Assembly (NCBI GenBank): GCA_946548895.1 | Contig: CAMNQF010000022.1 | Location: forward strand, 1 to 51,504 | Direction of reading: 5' to 3' | DNA from: an uncultured bacterium | GTDB lineage: Bacteria > Bacillota > Clostridia > Oscillospirales > Oscillospiraceae | DNA: 51,504 nt | In this document: one piece after another, positions 8,422-15,520 of the stretch | Position numbering within the stretch: position 1 is the stretch's first letter | Layout: every line of letters starts with the position of its first letter | The notes under the pieces: generated by a model | What the model was told of the DNA's origin: nothing | Database searches by the model: none | What the model saw: the letters and a program-made list of their open reading frames with translations, nothing else | Made by a program: the position numbers and the translations under genes

Positions 8422-8663
8422 AGGCGCGCCAATACGCGGCATGACAGCCCTCAAATCCCATGCCGTTGGGCTGAGTGACTGTCCCGCCCGGCGGGAGCAG
8501 GGCAGACCGGCCGCGCGGGCCGCTTTCTGCCGTCCCGAAGAGCGTTGGCCTCGGTAACGAAAATTGAATTTGCAGTATATCACCGCCGCTTCCGGCGAGG
8601 ATACCAAAACATACAGCCGGTGCATATTGGATGCATATTCTTGCAGATTCGCCCTGTTCGAAA
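8422..8663. other. Intergenic stretch without a recognised gene
   Basis: This lies between the hybrid kinase stop and the inverted repeat at 8664. Short reading frames on both strands lack ribosome sites and protein-like composition. There are GC-rich short inverted repeats (for example around 8437-8462 and 8505-8535). A structured RNA cannot be excluded, but nothing identifies one. Confidence 0.4.
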
Positions 8664-8724
8664 GTATAGCAGGATAAAAGGACCGCCCTCGGCCGTTTGA
8701 CCAGGGGCGGTCCTGCTGCTATAC
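8664..8724 (-). terminator. Terminator of the pseudouridine synthase unit inside a larger inverted repeat
   Basis: The inner stem AGGACCGCCC (8679-8688) pairs with GGGCGGTCCT (8705-8714). On the minus strand it is followed by TTTTATCC, a typical intrinsic terminator. An outer inverted repeat, GTATAGCAG (8664-8672) with CTGCTATAC (8716-8724), encloses it. The last stop codon of the broken small gene lies in the outer arm, so the hairpin belongs to that transcription unit. Confidence 0.75.
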
Positions 8725-8922
8725 GCCTTGGCTCGTAAACGCGACACCGCCGCTGGAGGGGGAACCCAGCCAGGCGTCCAGTTCCCGGATGACCTGTCCG
8801 GCTTTCCCGCCGGTTTACGCGGCCTCTTTGCGGATCTCCGCCCATTGCTTCCAGCTGAATTGGGTGGGCCCGTAGGGGGCATAGGTGGGAACGGCAGAAT
8901 AGCCGCTGTCAAAGTGTTTCAT
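8719..8922 (-). pseudogene. Small gene interrupted by an in-frame TAA (35 + 31 codons), function unknown
   Basis: The minus-strand ATG at 8922 lies 16 bases after the pseudouridine synthase stop and 5 bases after AAGAAGG. It encodes 35 residues (start MKHFDSGYSAVPTYAPYGP, end EIRKEAA) up to TAA at 8817-8815. The same frame then continues for 31 well-formed residues (TGGKAGQVIRELDAWLGSP...) to TAG at 8721-8719, right at the terminator. A single AAA-to-TAA change would join them into a protein of about 67 residues. It may be a recently broken gene, a real 35-residue protein with a coding-like tail, a readthrough case or a sequencing error. I do not recognise the family. Confidence 0.5.
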
Positions 8923-8938
8923 GAGCGCCTTCTTTGGC

Positions 8939-9829
8939 TCACCGAAACACCCGGTTAAAATCTCTGGGCATCTTGGCCTTAAAAGTGACCTGTTCCCCGG
9001 TGGCGGGGTGGGTGAAGGACAGCTCGTTGGCGTGGAGGCACAACCGCCCGATGGGGTTGGTACGGGCCCCATACTGCTTGTCCCCGGCCACGGGATGGCC
9101 CATCTCCTTCATATGCACCCGGATCTGATTTTTGCGTCCCGTCTCAATGCTGATATCCAGCAGGGCGTATCCGCTCCCGGATTTCACCACCTGATAGTTG
9201 GTGACGGCCTCTTTAGCCCCTTTTCCGGGCTGGCCGGAGAAACTCAGATGGGTGTCCGTCTCCACCAGGAAGGAGCGAATGGTGTCCTGGGCGGGCGTGG
9301 GTGTCCCTTCCACCACCGCGAGATAGCCCCGGCGGGTGATGATATCGTTCCATCTGCTCTGGAACAGCTCCTTAGTTTCCGGGTCCCGGGCGAACATCAG
9401 CACCCCTGACGTGTCCCGGTCCAGCCGGTGAATCACAAAAATGCGGTCATCCACCCGGCGGGCTTTCACGTAGTCGGTGACTATATGGTAAGCGGTGCGG
9501 ATTTTTTCTTTGTCGGTGGCCACGCTCAGAAGCTTGGCAGGTTTGTTTACTACGATGAGGCGCTCGTCCTCGTAGAGAAGGGGGAAGGGAAGGGCGTCCG
9601 CCCTGGGAGCGGAGGAGGAGAGTATACTCACCTGCTGGCCGGGGGCCAGGGGGGTGTCAAACCGGGATACGGGCGCGCCGTCCACCGCCACCAGCCGCCG
9701 GGACAGCAGAGACTTCACGTTGTTGCGGCTCTTGCCCTTTACGCTGGCCAGCAGGAAGGGCAGGAGGGTGGTGGGCTCACTTACGGTGTAAATGGGGGCG
9801 TTTTCCCGCCGCTTGTTTTGATGATCCAT
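8939..9829 (-). CDS. RluA/RluD-family RNA pseudouridine synthase
   Basis: A 296-residue enzyme converting specific uridines of rRNA or tRNA to pseudouridine. The N-terminal ~70 residues form an S4-like RNA-binding domain (SRNNVKSLLSRRLVAVDG). The catalytic domain carries the signature HRLDRDTSGVLMFA, whose second Asp is the nucleophile, followed by KNQIRVHMKEMGHPVAGD. I take ATG at 9829 (MDHQNKRR): AGGTGA lies 5 bases upstream, whereas the earlier GTG at 9838 overlaps that site. The exact target position cannot be told. It is divergent from yqfC and is followed closely by the broken small gene. Confidence 0.93.
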   Translation of the reverse strand: MDHQNKRRENAPIYTVSEPTTLLPFLLASVKGKSRNNVKSLLSRRLVAVDGAPVSRFDTPLAPGQQVSILSSSAPRADALPFPLLYEDERLIVVNKPAKLLSVATDKEKIRTAYHIVTDYVKARRVDDRIFVIHRLDRDTSGVLMFARDPETKELFQSRWNDIITRRGYLAVVEGTPTPAQDTIRSFLVETDTHLSFSGQPGKGAKEAVTNYQVVKSGSGYALLDISIETGRKNQIRVHMKEMGHPVAGDKQYGARTNPIGRLCLHANELSFTHPATGEQVTFKAKMPRDFNRVFR

Positions 9830-9859
9830 CCGCGTCACCTGATTTCATGATTTGCGGGC

Positions 9860-9888
9860 ATTATATCACAGGATGTGGAAAAAGTCCA
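9860..9888 (-). promoter_or_regulatory. Promoter of the pseudouridine synthase
   Basis: On the minus strand TGGACT (9888-9883), a 17-base spacer and an exact TATAAT (9865-9860) preceded by TGA, giving an extended -10. It lies about 30 bases from the start codon. Confidence 0.65.
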
Positions 9889-9953
9889 CGAAAATCCGAT
9901 GGACAGGCAAGACCGGCGGACAACTTTCATATCCTTCCCAGAGGTGATGCATC

Positions 9954-10229
9954 GTGGGGGAAAAGGAGGGGCTGCTGCTTCGGGCGTCCAGGCTGTTTGA
10001 CCTGCCCGCCGACGCGCTGGCGGGCGCGCCCCGGGTGGAAGTCATTGGGGACGGCGAGCTGCGCATGGGCCCGCACCGGGGCATTCTGGCCTATGGGTCG
10101 GAGGAGATTCACATATCCGGCGGTAGCCTGGTGGTGGTGGTGCGGGGCAGCGGGCTGGAGTTGCGGGCCATGACGCCGGAGGAGCTGCTGATTACGGGAA
10201 CCATTGCGGCGGTGGAGTTCATGAGATAG
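9954..10229 (+). CDS. yqfC: Sporulation protein YqfC (YabP/YqfC family)
   Basis: A 91-residue protein of the YabP/YqfC family. The conserved centre LAYGSEEIHISGG is present and the length is typical. In Bacillus, yqfC and yqfD are transcribed in the mother cell and act at the sporulating cell envelope; the biochemical role is unknown. The start is GTG, 6 bases after GAGGTGAT; an ATG in another frame of the same leader is a shadow. It is followed by yqfD, phoH and ybeY, the order seen in many endospore-formers. A repeat element separates it from yqfD, so co-transcription with the next gene is not certain. Confidence 0.88.
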   Translation: MGEKEGLLLRASRLFDLPADALAGAPRVEVIGDGELRMGPHRGILAYGSEEIHISGGSLVVVVRGSGLELRAMTPEELLITGTIAAVEFMR

Positions 10230-10254
10230 TTCTTTTTCTCGAGAGAAAAAGAAC
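10229..10254. repeat. 26-base perfect palindrome after yqfC
   Basis: The arms GTTCTTTTTCTCG and its exact complement meet without a loop, beginning at the last base of the yqfC stop codon. As RNA it forms an A/U-rich hairpin that could act as a weak terminator on either strand. Its right arm runs into the first copy of the tandem repeat. Confidence 0.8.
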
Positions 10255-10440
10255 CAAAAAGAGCTTGAGATCGCTACCAAAGAGGCGGAAGCCTTGAGGA
10301 TGAGACACGGCAACGGGGCAGAATCATTGAGGCGGCGAAATTTTGGGAGAAAAAGGGCCAAAAAGGGCTTGGGCTCGCCGCCAAAGAGGCGGAAGCCTTG
10401 GGATGAGGCATGACGGCGGGACGAAACGATTGGGGAAACG
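10243..10440. repeat. Imperfect tandem repeat, two ~96-base copies with a 104-base period
   Basis: Copy 1 starts at 10243 and copy 2 at 10347. The 20-base core CCAAAGAGGCGGAAGCCTTG is identical at 10277-10296 and 10381-10400, and flanking blocks (GAGAAAAAG, CCAAAAAG, GGATGAG) are conserved in order. The two copies fill the whole yqfC-yqfD gap. The second copy contains a GCCGCC/GGCGG hairpin core. No protein-like frame is present. It resembles a dispersed intergenic repeat of the REP/MITE kind. Confidence 0.7.
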
Positions 10441-10443
10441 AAT

Positions 10444-11682
10444 ATGAAATGGCTCATAAACCTTCTGCGGGGCTATGTGGAGCTCCATGTCACCGGGGCG
10501 TTCCCCGAGCGGCTGCTGAACCTGTGCGCACAAAACCGGCTTCAGTTCTGGAAGCTGTGCTGGATTGACGAGACCAGTTTTACCTTTCGCGTGGCGCTGC
10601 GGGACCGAAAACGTCTGGACGGGCTGGCCCAGCGGGCCATGTGCGAGATCACGGAAAAGAGCCGCCGGGGAGCGGCGGCGGTGGCCGGGCGGATGGTGGA
10701 ACACCGCTGGGGATTTTTGGCGGGGCTGGCCTTTTGCTTTGTGGCGGTGAGTTTCCTGTCACGGTTCCTGCTGGTGGTGGACGTGGTGGGAAATGACACC
10801 GTTTCCACCGCCGTCATCCTGGCCCAGCTCCGAAGGGCGGGGGTGCGGCCGGGAGCCTACGGCCCGGCCATCTCGGAGATGGAGGCGGCCAACGACGCCC
10901 TGCGGGGCCTGCCCGAGTTGAGCTACATGGCGGTCAATATCTATGGAACCCGGGCGGAGGTAGTGGTCCACGAGACGGAGAAAAAGCCTAAACTGGTGGA
11001 TGAGACCATTCCCGCCGACGTGGTGGCGGAGGCGGACGGCGTGATTGAGGACATCCACACCGACGCGGGCAGGGCCCTGTTCCAGGATGGGGACGTGGTG
11101 GCAAAAGGGGAGGTGCTGATTACCGGCGCCCTGGACCTGAAAGGGCCGGAGTACGGCACGGTGGATTTGGGATACCTGGTGGTCCGCGCCGCCGGGTCTG
11201 CCACCGCCCGGACTTGGCGCACTCTGGAGGAGACCATCCCCCTCGCCGTTCAGTCCAAGGAGTACACCGGGGAGGAGCGCACCGGGTACGCCGTGAAAAT
11301 TTTGTGGTTCGATTTGGATTTTTTACAAAACAGTAGCATTTCAGGTGGGAGATATGATAAAATAACCAGGACTGAACAGATGAACCTGTTTGGGCACGGG
11401 CTGCCCGTCTGGCTGACCACCCAGACCCTGCGGGGCTATGAGCTCACCGAGCGGCCTGTGGACCGGGAGGGCGCCGCCGCCCAGCTGGAGGAGGTGCTGC
11501 GGCTCCGGCTGGAGGAGCTGATGGCGTCTAACGGCGGAGAGGTTCTCCACAGCGAGGTCTCGGTACGGGAGGAGGGCGGCAGGCTGACCGCCGCCCTGAC
11601 GGCGGAATGCCGGGAGAATATCGCCCGCACGGTGGAGCGGGAAGGGGAGGTCGGCCGGAAGGGTGGGAACGCCGCGGAGTGA
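10444..11682 (+). CDS. yqfD: Sporulation protein YqfD
   Basis: A 412-residue membrane-anchored sporulation protein. The N-terminal ~85 residues are a small cytoplasmic domain, followed by one hydrophobic segment near residues 95-116 (WGFLAGLAFCFVAVSFLSRFLLVVDV). The remaining ~290 residues, with VVGNDTVSTAVI and later beta-rich repeats, should lie outside the membrane. This is the usual YqfD plan and length. In spore-formers it is needed for normal spore formation by an unknown mechanism and is found with yqfC. A run of AT-rich codons near 11310-11370 interrupts the otherwise GC-rich gene without breaking the frame. Confidence 0.9.
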   Translation: MKWLINLLRGYVELHVTGAFPERLLNLCAQNRLQFWKLCWIDETSFTFRVALRDRKRLDGLAQRAMCEITEKSRRGAAAVAGRMVEHRWGFLAGLAFCFVAVSFLSRFLLVVDVVGNDTVSTAVILAQLRRAGVRPGAYGPAISEMEAANDALRGLPELSYMAVNIYGTRAEVVVHETEKKPKLVDETIPADVVAEADGVIEDIHTDAGRALFQDGDVVAKGEVLITGALDLKGPEYGTVDLGYLVVRAAGSATARTWRTLEETIPLAVQSKEYTGEERTGYAVKILWFDLDFLQNSSISGGRYDKITRTEQMNLFGHGLPVWLTTQTLRGYELTERPVDREGAAAQLEEVLRLRLEELMASNGGEVLHSEVSVREEGGRLTAALTAECRENIARTVEREGEVGRKGGNAAE

Positions 11683-11772
11683 GGCAGCGCGCAGGAGAAG
11701 CACGGTTAAAGATACACGCTTTTCAATACCAATGACAGCGGCCGTGGGCCGCACGCAAGGAGAATGTACCAG

Positions 11773-12750
11773 ATGACAGAACAGAGCATCAGCATTGAGC
11801 GGATGGAGGAGGCCGTCAACCTGTTCGGCCTGTTCGACGAGAACATCCGCCTGATCGAACAGGAACTGGATGTGTCGGTGGTGAACCGGGAGTCCAACTT
11901 GAAAATATCTGGCGAGGGTGAAAACGTCATGCTGGCGGTGAAGGCCATTCAGGGTTTGCTCACCCTGTCCGCCAAGGGGGAGGCCATCGGCCAGCAGAAC
12001 GTGCGCTATATCATTGAACTGGTCCGCTCTGGCAACGAGGGCAAGATTGCCCAGCTGGCGGGGGACGTGGTGTGCGTCACCGCCAAGGGTAAGCCCATCA
12101 AGGCCAAGACCATCGGCCAGCAGAAGTACGTGGACGCCATCAAAAACAGCACCGTCACCATTGGCGTGGGTCCCGCCGGAACGGGTAAGACCTATCTGGC
12201 GGTGGCGGCGGCGGTGGCGGCTTTCCGGGAGAAGCAGATTAACCGTATTATTCTCACCCGGCCCGCGGTGGAGGCCGGGGAGCGGCTGGGTTTCCTGCCC
12301 GGGGACCTGCAATCCAAGGTGGACCCATACCTGCGGCCGCTGTATGACGCGCTGTTTGATATGCTGGGGGCGGAGACGTATCAAAAGTATCTGGAGCGGG
12401 GGAATATTGAGGTGGCCCCCTTGGCCTATATGCGCGGGCGGACGCTGGACGACTCGTTTATCATCCTGGACGAGGCCCAGAACACCAGCCGGGAGCAGAT
12501 GAAGATGTTCCTCACCCGGCTGGGGTTTGGGTCCAAGATCGTCATCACCGGCGACGCCACACAGATCGACCTGCCGGTGGACAAGGTGTCCGGCCTCAAA
12601 GAGGCCATGCGGGTGCTGAAGGGGGTGGAGGATATCTCCATCTGCCAGCTTACCGGGGCGGATGTGGTGCGGCACGTCATCGTTCAGCGCATCATCAAGG
12701 CGTATGAGGATGATGAAAAACGGCGGGCGGCCAAGCGGGACAAACGTTAG
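11773..12750 (+). CDS. phoH: PhoH-family ATPase
   Basis: A 325-residue cytosolic P-loop ATPase. Walker A is GPAGTGKT at residues 133-140, Walker B is SFIILDEAQN near 230, and the helicase-like ITGDATQIDLP follows. The N-terminal ~110 residues include a KH-like region typical of the long PhoH form. The family is linked to RNA metabolism and usually lies beside ybeY, as here. I prefer ATG at 11773 (MTEQSIS), 10 bases after AAGGAG; the ATG at 11764 almost touches that site. Confidence 0.93.
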   Translation: MTEQSISIERMEEAVNLFGLFDENIRLIEQELDVSVVNRESNLKISGEGENVMLAVKAIQGLLTLSAKGEAIGQQNVRYIIELVRSGNEGKIAQLAGDVVCVTAKGKPIKAKTIGQQKYVDAIKNSTVTIGVGPAGTGKTYLAVAAAVAAFREKQINRIILTRPAVEAGERLGFLPGDLQSKVDPYLRPLYDALFDMLGAETYQKYLERGNIEVAPLAYMRGRTLDDSFIILDEAQNTSREQMKMFLTRLGFGSKIVITGDATQIDLPVDKVSGLKEAMRVLKGVEDISICQLTGADVVRHVIVQRIIKAYEDDEKRRAAKRDKR

Positions 12751-12875
12751 GGTTTGCCCAGTCCGATGGAAGAAAGGCGCGCGCCAGGTTTTAGCCCCTG
12801 ATAAAAGAACCATAAACCATGGCTTTGGACTGGACGTGCTTCAACGCCTCCGGGCCAGCCCCGGTAAATGATAAA

Positions 12876-12956
12876 AGCCTGCTTTAAATCGCCGATTTTT
12901 TCGAGGTACCGGTGGACTGGCTCATGGGCCGCGCCGGCAAGCGGGAGGTCAACCGA
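12876..12956 (+). pseudogene. C-terminal fragment of an XRE-type helix-turn-helix regulator
   Basis: In the 208-base gap between phoH and ybeY one frame reads SLL-stop-IADFFEVPVDWLMGRAGKREVN. The pattern IADFF.VPVDWLMGR is the typical end of a Cro/C1-type HTH domain. A TAA (12885-12887) stands where a Lys codon is expected. No N-terminal HTH half is readable upstream, and the frame runs on into ybeY without a natural end. It looks like an eroded remnant whose tail now supplies the ybeY ribosome site (GGGAGGT). Confidence 0.55.
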
Positions 12957-12958
12957 TC

Positions 12959-13447
12959 ATGCCAAAACATGATATTATCATCTCTGCCGACGTGCCCGGT
13001 GTGGACGAAGGCTTGCGCTCTTTTCTCCGCAAGGTCATCCGCGCCGCGTTGGACGCGGAGGGGATCGAACTATCCTGTGAAGTGAATGTCCTTGTCACCA
13101 ACGATGCCGGCATTCACCAGCTCAATCTGGATATGCGGGGCGTTGACGCCCCTACTGACGTGCTGTCATTTCCCATGTTCGGCCTGTCTCCGGGGGACAA
13201 GCCCTCTGAGGACGACGCCGACCCCGCCACCGGGCTGGTTCCCCTGGGGGATATGTGCGTTTCCCTGGAACGGGTCAAGGCTCAGGCCAAAGAATACGGC
13301 CACTCCAACCGAAGGGAGCTGGCCTATCTGGCGGTCCACTCCGTGCTGCACCTGCTGGGCTATGACCACCTGGACGAAGGGCCCATGAAAGCCCGGATGC
13401 GCCGGCGGGAGGAGGCCATTATGGCCGGGCTGGGACTGGAACGGTAG
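12959..13447 (+). CDS. ybeY: Endoribonuclease YbeY (rRNA maturation factor)
   Basis: A 162-residue metal-dependent RNase needed for 16S rRNA 3'-end maturation and ribosome quality control. The zinc motif H-x3-H-x5-H is clear in HSVLHLLGYDH near residues 123-133. The conserved VLSFPMF and LGDMCVSLERV also occur. GGGAGGT lies 10 bases before the ATG. It sits between phoH and era, the common ribosome-maturation grouping; the dgkA and cdd genes that lie between ybeY and era in Bacillus are absent. Confidence 0.96.
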   Translation: MPKHDIIISADVPGVDEGLRSFLRKVIRAALDAEGIELSCEVNVLVTNDAGIHQLNLDMRGVDAPTDVLSFPMFGLSPGDKPSEDDADPATGLVPLGDMCVSLERVKAQAKEYGHSNRRELAYLAVHSVLHLLGYDHLDEGPMKARMRRREEAIMAGLGLER

Positions 13448-13509
13448 ACATACGGAATGCGGCCATGCTCAATGCCGCGGAATAAACAAAAGAAAGTTGA
13501 GGATCACCT

Positions 13510-14403
13510 ATGAACGTCAAAAAATCGGGCATCATTACCATATGCGGCCGGCCCAATGTGGGCAAGTCCACTCTGGCCAACGCCCTGGTGGGGGAGAAGG
13601 TGGCCATCGTGTCCCCCAAGCCCCAGACCACCCGAAACCGTATCTGCGCCGTTCTCAACCGGGGGGACAGCCAGTTTGTGTTTGTGGATACGCCGGGCCT
13701 GCACAAGGCCCGCACCCGGCTGGGGGACTATATGGTGAAGGTAGTGCGCCAGAGCGTGGCGGATGTGGACGGCGTGATGCTGCTGGTGGAGCCGGTGAAC
13801 CACATCGGCGGGCCGGAGCAGGAGTTGATTGACCGCATCAGGGCGCTGGGCGCCCCCGCCGCCCTGGTCATCAACAAGATAGACACGGTGGAGAAGGAAA
13901 AGCTGCTGTCCGTCATGGCGGCCTACGGCGCGGCCTACGACTGGGACGCGGTGGTGCCCATTTCGGCCAAGACCGGCGAGGGGGTGGACGAGCTGCTGGA
14001 GGTGCTGGACGCATGGCTGCCCGAGGGCCCTCAGCTTTTCCCGGACGGGGCGGTTACAGACCAGCCGGAGCGTCAGATTATGGCGGAGATTGTCCGTGAG
14101 AAGCTGCTGCGGGAGCTGGAGCAGGAGATCCCCCACGGCACGGCGGTGGAGGTGACAAAGTTTTCCCAGCGGGACGACGATATTATCGACTGTCATGTGA
14201 CCATATACTGTGAAAAGGCGTCCCATAAAGGCATTATCATCGGCAAGGGCGGGGCCATGCTGAAGAAGATCAGCACCCAGGCCCGGCAGGATATGGAGGC
14301 TTTCATGGGGGCGAAAGTGTATCTGGAGACCTGGGTAAAGGTGAAGGAAAACTGGCGGGACAATCCCGCCGCCATCCAGAACTTCGGGTATGCGGAGGAC
14401 TGA
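13510..14403 (+). CDS. era: GTPase Era
   Basis: A 297-residue GTPase that binds 16S rRNA and helps small-subunit assembly. G1 is GRPNVGKS (13-20), G3 is DTPGLH near 60, G4 is NKID near 122, and G5 is SAKTG. The C-terminal KH domain has the GKGGAMLKKIS signature near 240-255. The length matches the family. ATG is preceded by GTTGAGGATC, a modest ribosome site. It follows ybeY by 62 bases and is probably co-transcribed with it. Confidence 0.97.
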   Translation: MNVKKSGIITICGRPNVGKSTLANALVGEKVAIVSPKPQTTRNRICAVLNRGDSQFVFVDTPGLHKARTRLGDYMVKVVRQSVADVDGVMLLVEPVNHIGGPEQELIDRIRALGAPAALVINKIDTVEKEKLLSVMAAYGAAYDWDAVVPISAKTGEGVDELLEVLDAWLPEGPQLFPDGAVTDQPERQIMAEIVREKLLRELEQEIPHGTAVEVTKFSQRDDDIIDCHVTIYCEKASHKGIIIGKGGAMLKKISTQARQDMEAFMGAKVYLETWVKVKENWRDNPAAIQNFGYAED

Positions 14404-14436
14404 GCCGGCAGCCGCGCGGCTCGGCCGCCTGAATGA

Positions 14437-14464
14437 TTGACACGTAAAATTTCCCTGACATAAT
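14437..14464 (+). promoter_or_regulatory. Promoter of yqzL-recO
   Basis: TTGACA (14437-14442), a 16-base spacer and CATAAT (14459-14464), just after era and about 45 bases before yqzL. Confidence 0.65.
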
Positions 14465-14508
14465 CGCCCCGCCGCCGTCCATGCTAACTGCGTACAGGAG
14501 GGACGGCA

Positions 14509-14688
14509 ATGGACGCGACGTATTGGAATCTTTTTTGGACCACCGGGATGCCGGAGGCGTGGATGATGAGCCGGGGGCCCGCCCATCCGGCTGATTCAGC
14601 GAAGCTGGAAGAGCTGTCCAGCCCGATGCTGGGCGCCCAGCCCAACCTATCCAGTAACGTTCCAGGCGGCCCGGAGTGGCTCTATTAA
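14509..14688 (+). CDS. yqzL: YqzL-like small protein
   Basis: A 59-residue frame with an excellent ribosome site (AGGAGGG, 6 bases before ATG). Its N-terminal part, WNLFWTTGMPEAWMM, matches the short YqzL pattern (W.LF..TG.P.A), and the position between era and recO is exactly that of yqzL in Bacillus. The C-terminal ~35 residues are Pro/Ser-rich and longer than in the Bacillus protein. The function of YqzL is unknown. Family assignment rests on this pattern plus synteny, without a search. Confidence 0.75.
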   Translation: MDATYWNLFWTTGMPEAWMMSRGPAHPADSAKLEELSSPMLGAQPNLSSNVPGGPEWLY

Positions 14689-14734
14689 ATTTCAGCGCTC
14701 CGGCGGATGCCGGGGCGTACATAGGAGCGGTGTT

Positions 14735-15490
14735 ATGCACCTGACCACCAACGGCCTCGTCCTGCGCGAGGTGAATTATAAGGAATCGGACAAGATCCTC
14801 ACGCTGCTCACACAGGAGGCGGGCAAGCTTACGGTGTCCGCCCGGGGCTGCCGGAAAAAGGACAGTCCCCTTGCCGCTTCGTGCCAGCTGCTGGCCTGGG
14901 GGGAGTTTACCCTGTACGAGTTTCGGGGAATGTGGTCGGTGAAAGAGGCGGCGTCCGAGCGCCTGTTTGAGGGCGCGCGCGCCGACCTGGACCGGCTGGC
15001 GCTGGCCAGCTACTTTGCGGAGGCCGCCGAGGCCCTGGCAGAGGAGGGCCAGCCGGAGCCGGGCCTGCTGGCGGTGACGCTGAACTGCCTCCACGCTCTG
15101 GACAAGCTGAACCTGCCTTTGGAGCAGGTGAAGGCGGCTTACGAGTGGCGGGCCATGGCGCTGGCGGGATACGAGCCCCAGATTGAGCGGTGCGGGGTGT
15201 GCGGCCGGGAACAGCCCCGTGACCCCTGCGTCCATTTGGGGGAGGGGACGCTCCATTGCGCCGCCTGCCGGACCGAACTGGGGGAGGGTGTGTCCATGCC
15301 GCTGACCGTGGCGTCGCTGGCCGCCCTGCGGCATATTATCTGGGGTCCCCGAAAGCGGCTGCTGTCCTTCCGGCTGGACGAGGAGGGGCTGCGCCGGCTG
15401 TCCCAGGCGTCGGAAGCGTACCTGATGACCCGGCTGGAGCGGGGTTTCCGCACGCTGGATTTTTACAAGCAGCTGAGGCGGAAGGACTGA
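14735..15490 (+). CDS. recO: DNA repair protein RecO
   Basis: A 251-residue mediator of recombinational repair that loads RecA with RecR and anneals single strands. The N-terminal OB fold starts MHLTTNGLVLREVNYKESDK, and the middle is helical. A zinc-binding set of four Cys is present: CGVC (near 153-156) and CAAC (near 175-178). The length is typical. It follows yqzL by 46 bases and likely shares its transcript. Confidence 0.95.
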   Translation: MHLTTNGLVLREVNYKESDKILTLLTQEAGKLTVSARGCRKKDSPLAASCQLLAWGEFTLYEFRGMWSVKEAASERLFEGARADLDRLALASYFAEAAEALAEEGQPEPGLLAVTLNCLHALDKLNLPLEQVKAAYEWRAMALAGYEPQIERCGVCGREQPRDPCVHLGEGTLHCAACRTELGEGVSMPLTVASLAALRHIIWGPRKRLLSFRLDEEGLRRLSQASEAYLMTRLERGFRTLDFYKQLRRKD

Positions 15491-15520
15491 CCCCGGTAAA
15501 ATGGATCGGAGATGTCTGCG

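Noticed and set aside
9925-9945. Possible mother-cell sigma-E promoter before yqfC (CATATCCT)
   Set aside because: The -10-like box is weak and no convincing -35 lies at the required distance, so it is not listed as a feature although sigma-E control would be expected.
12819-12887. 22-codon ORF starting ATG 12819 in the phoH-ybeY gap
   Set aside because: No ribosome site and no recognised pattern; only the frame after its stop resembles an XRE protein, and that is reported as a remnant.
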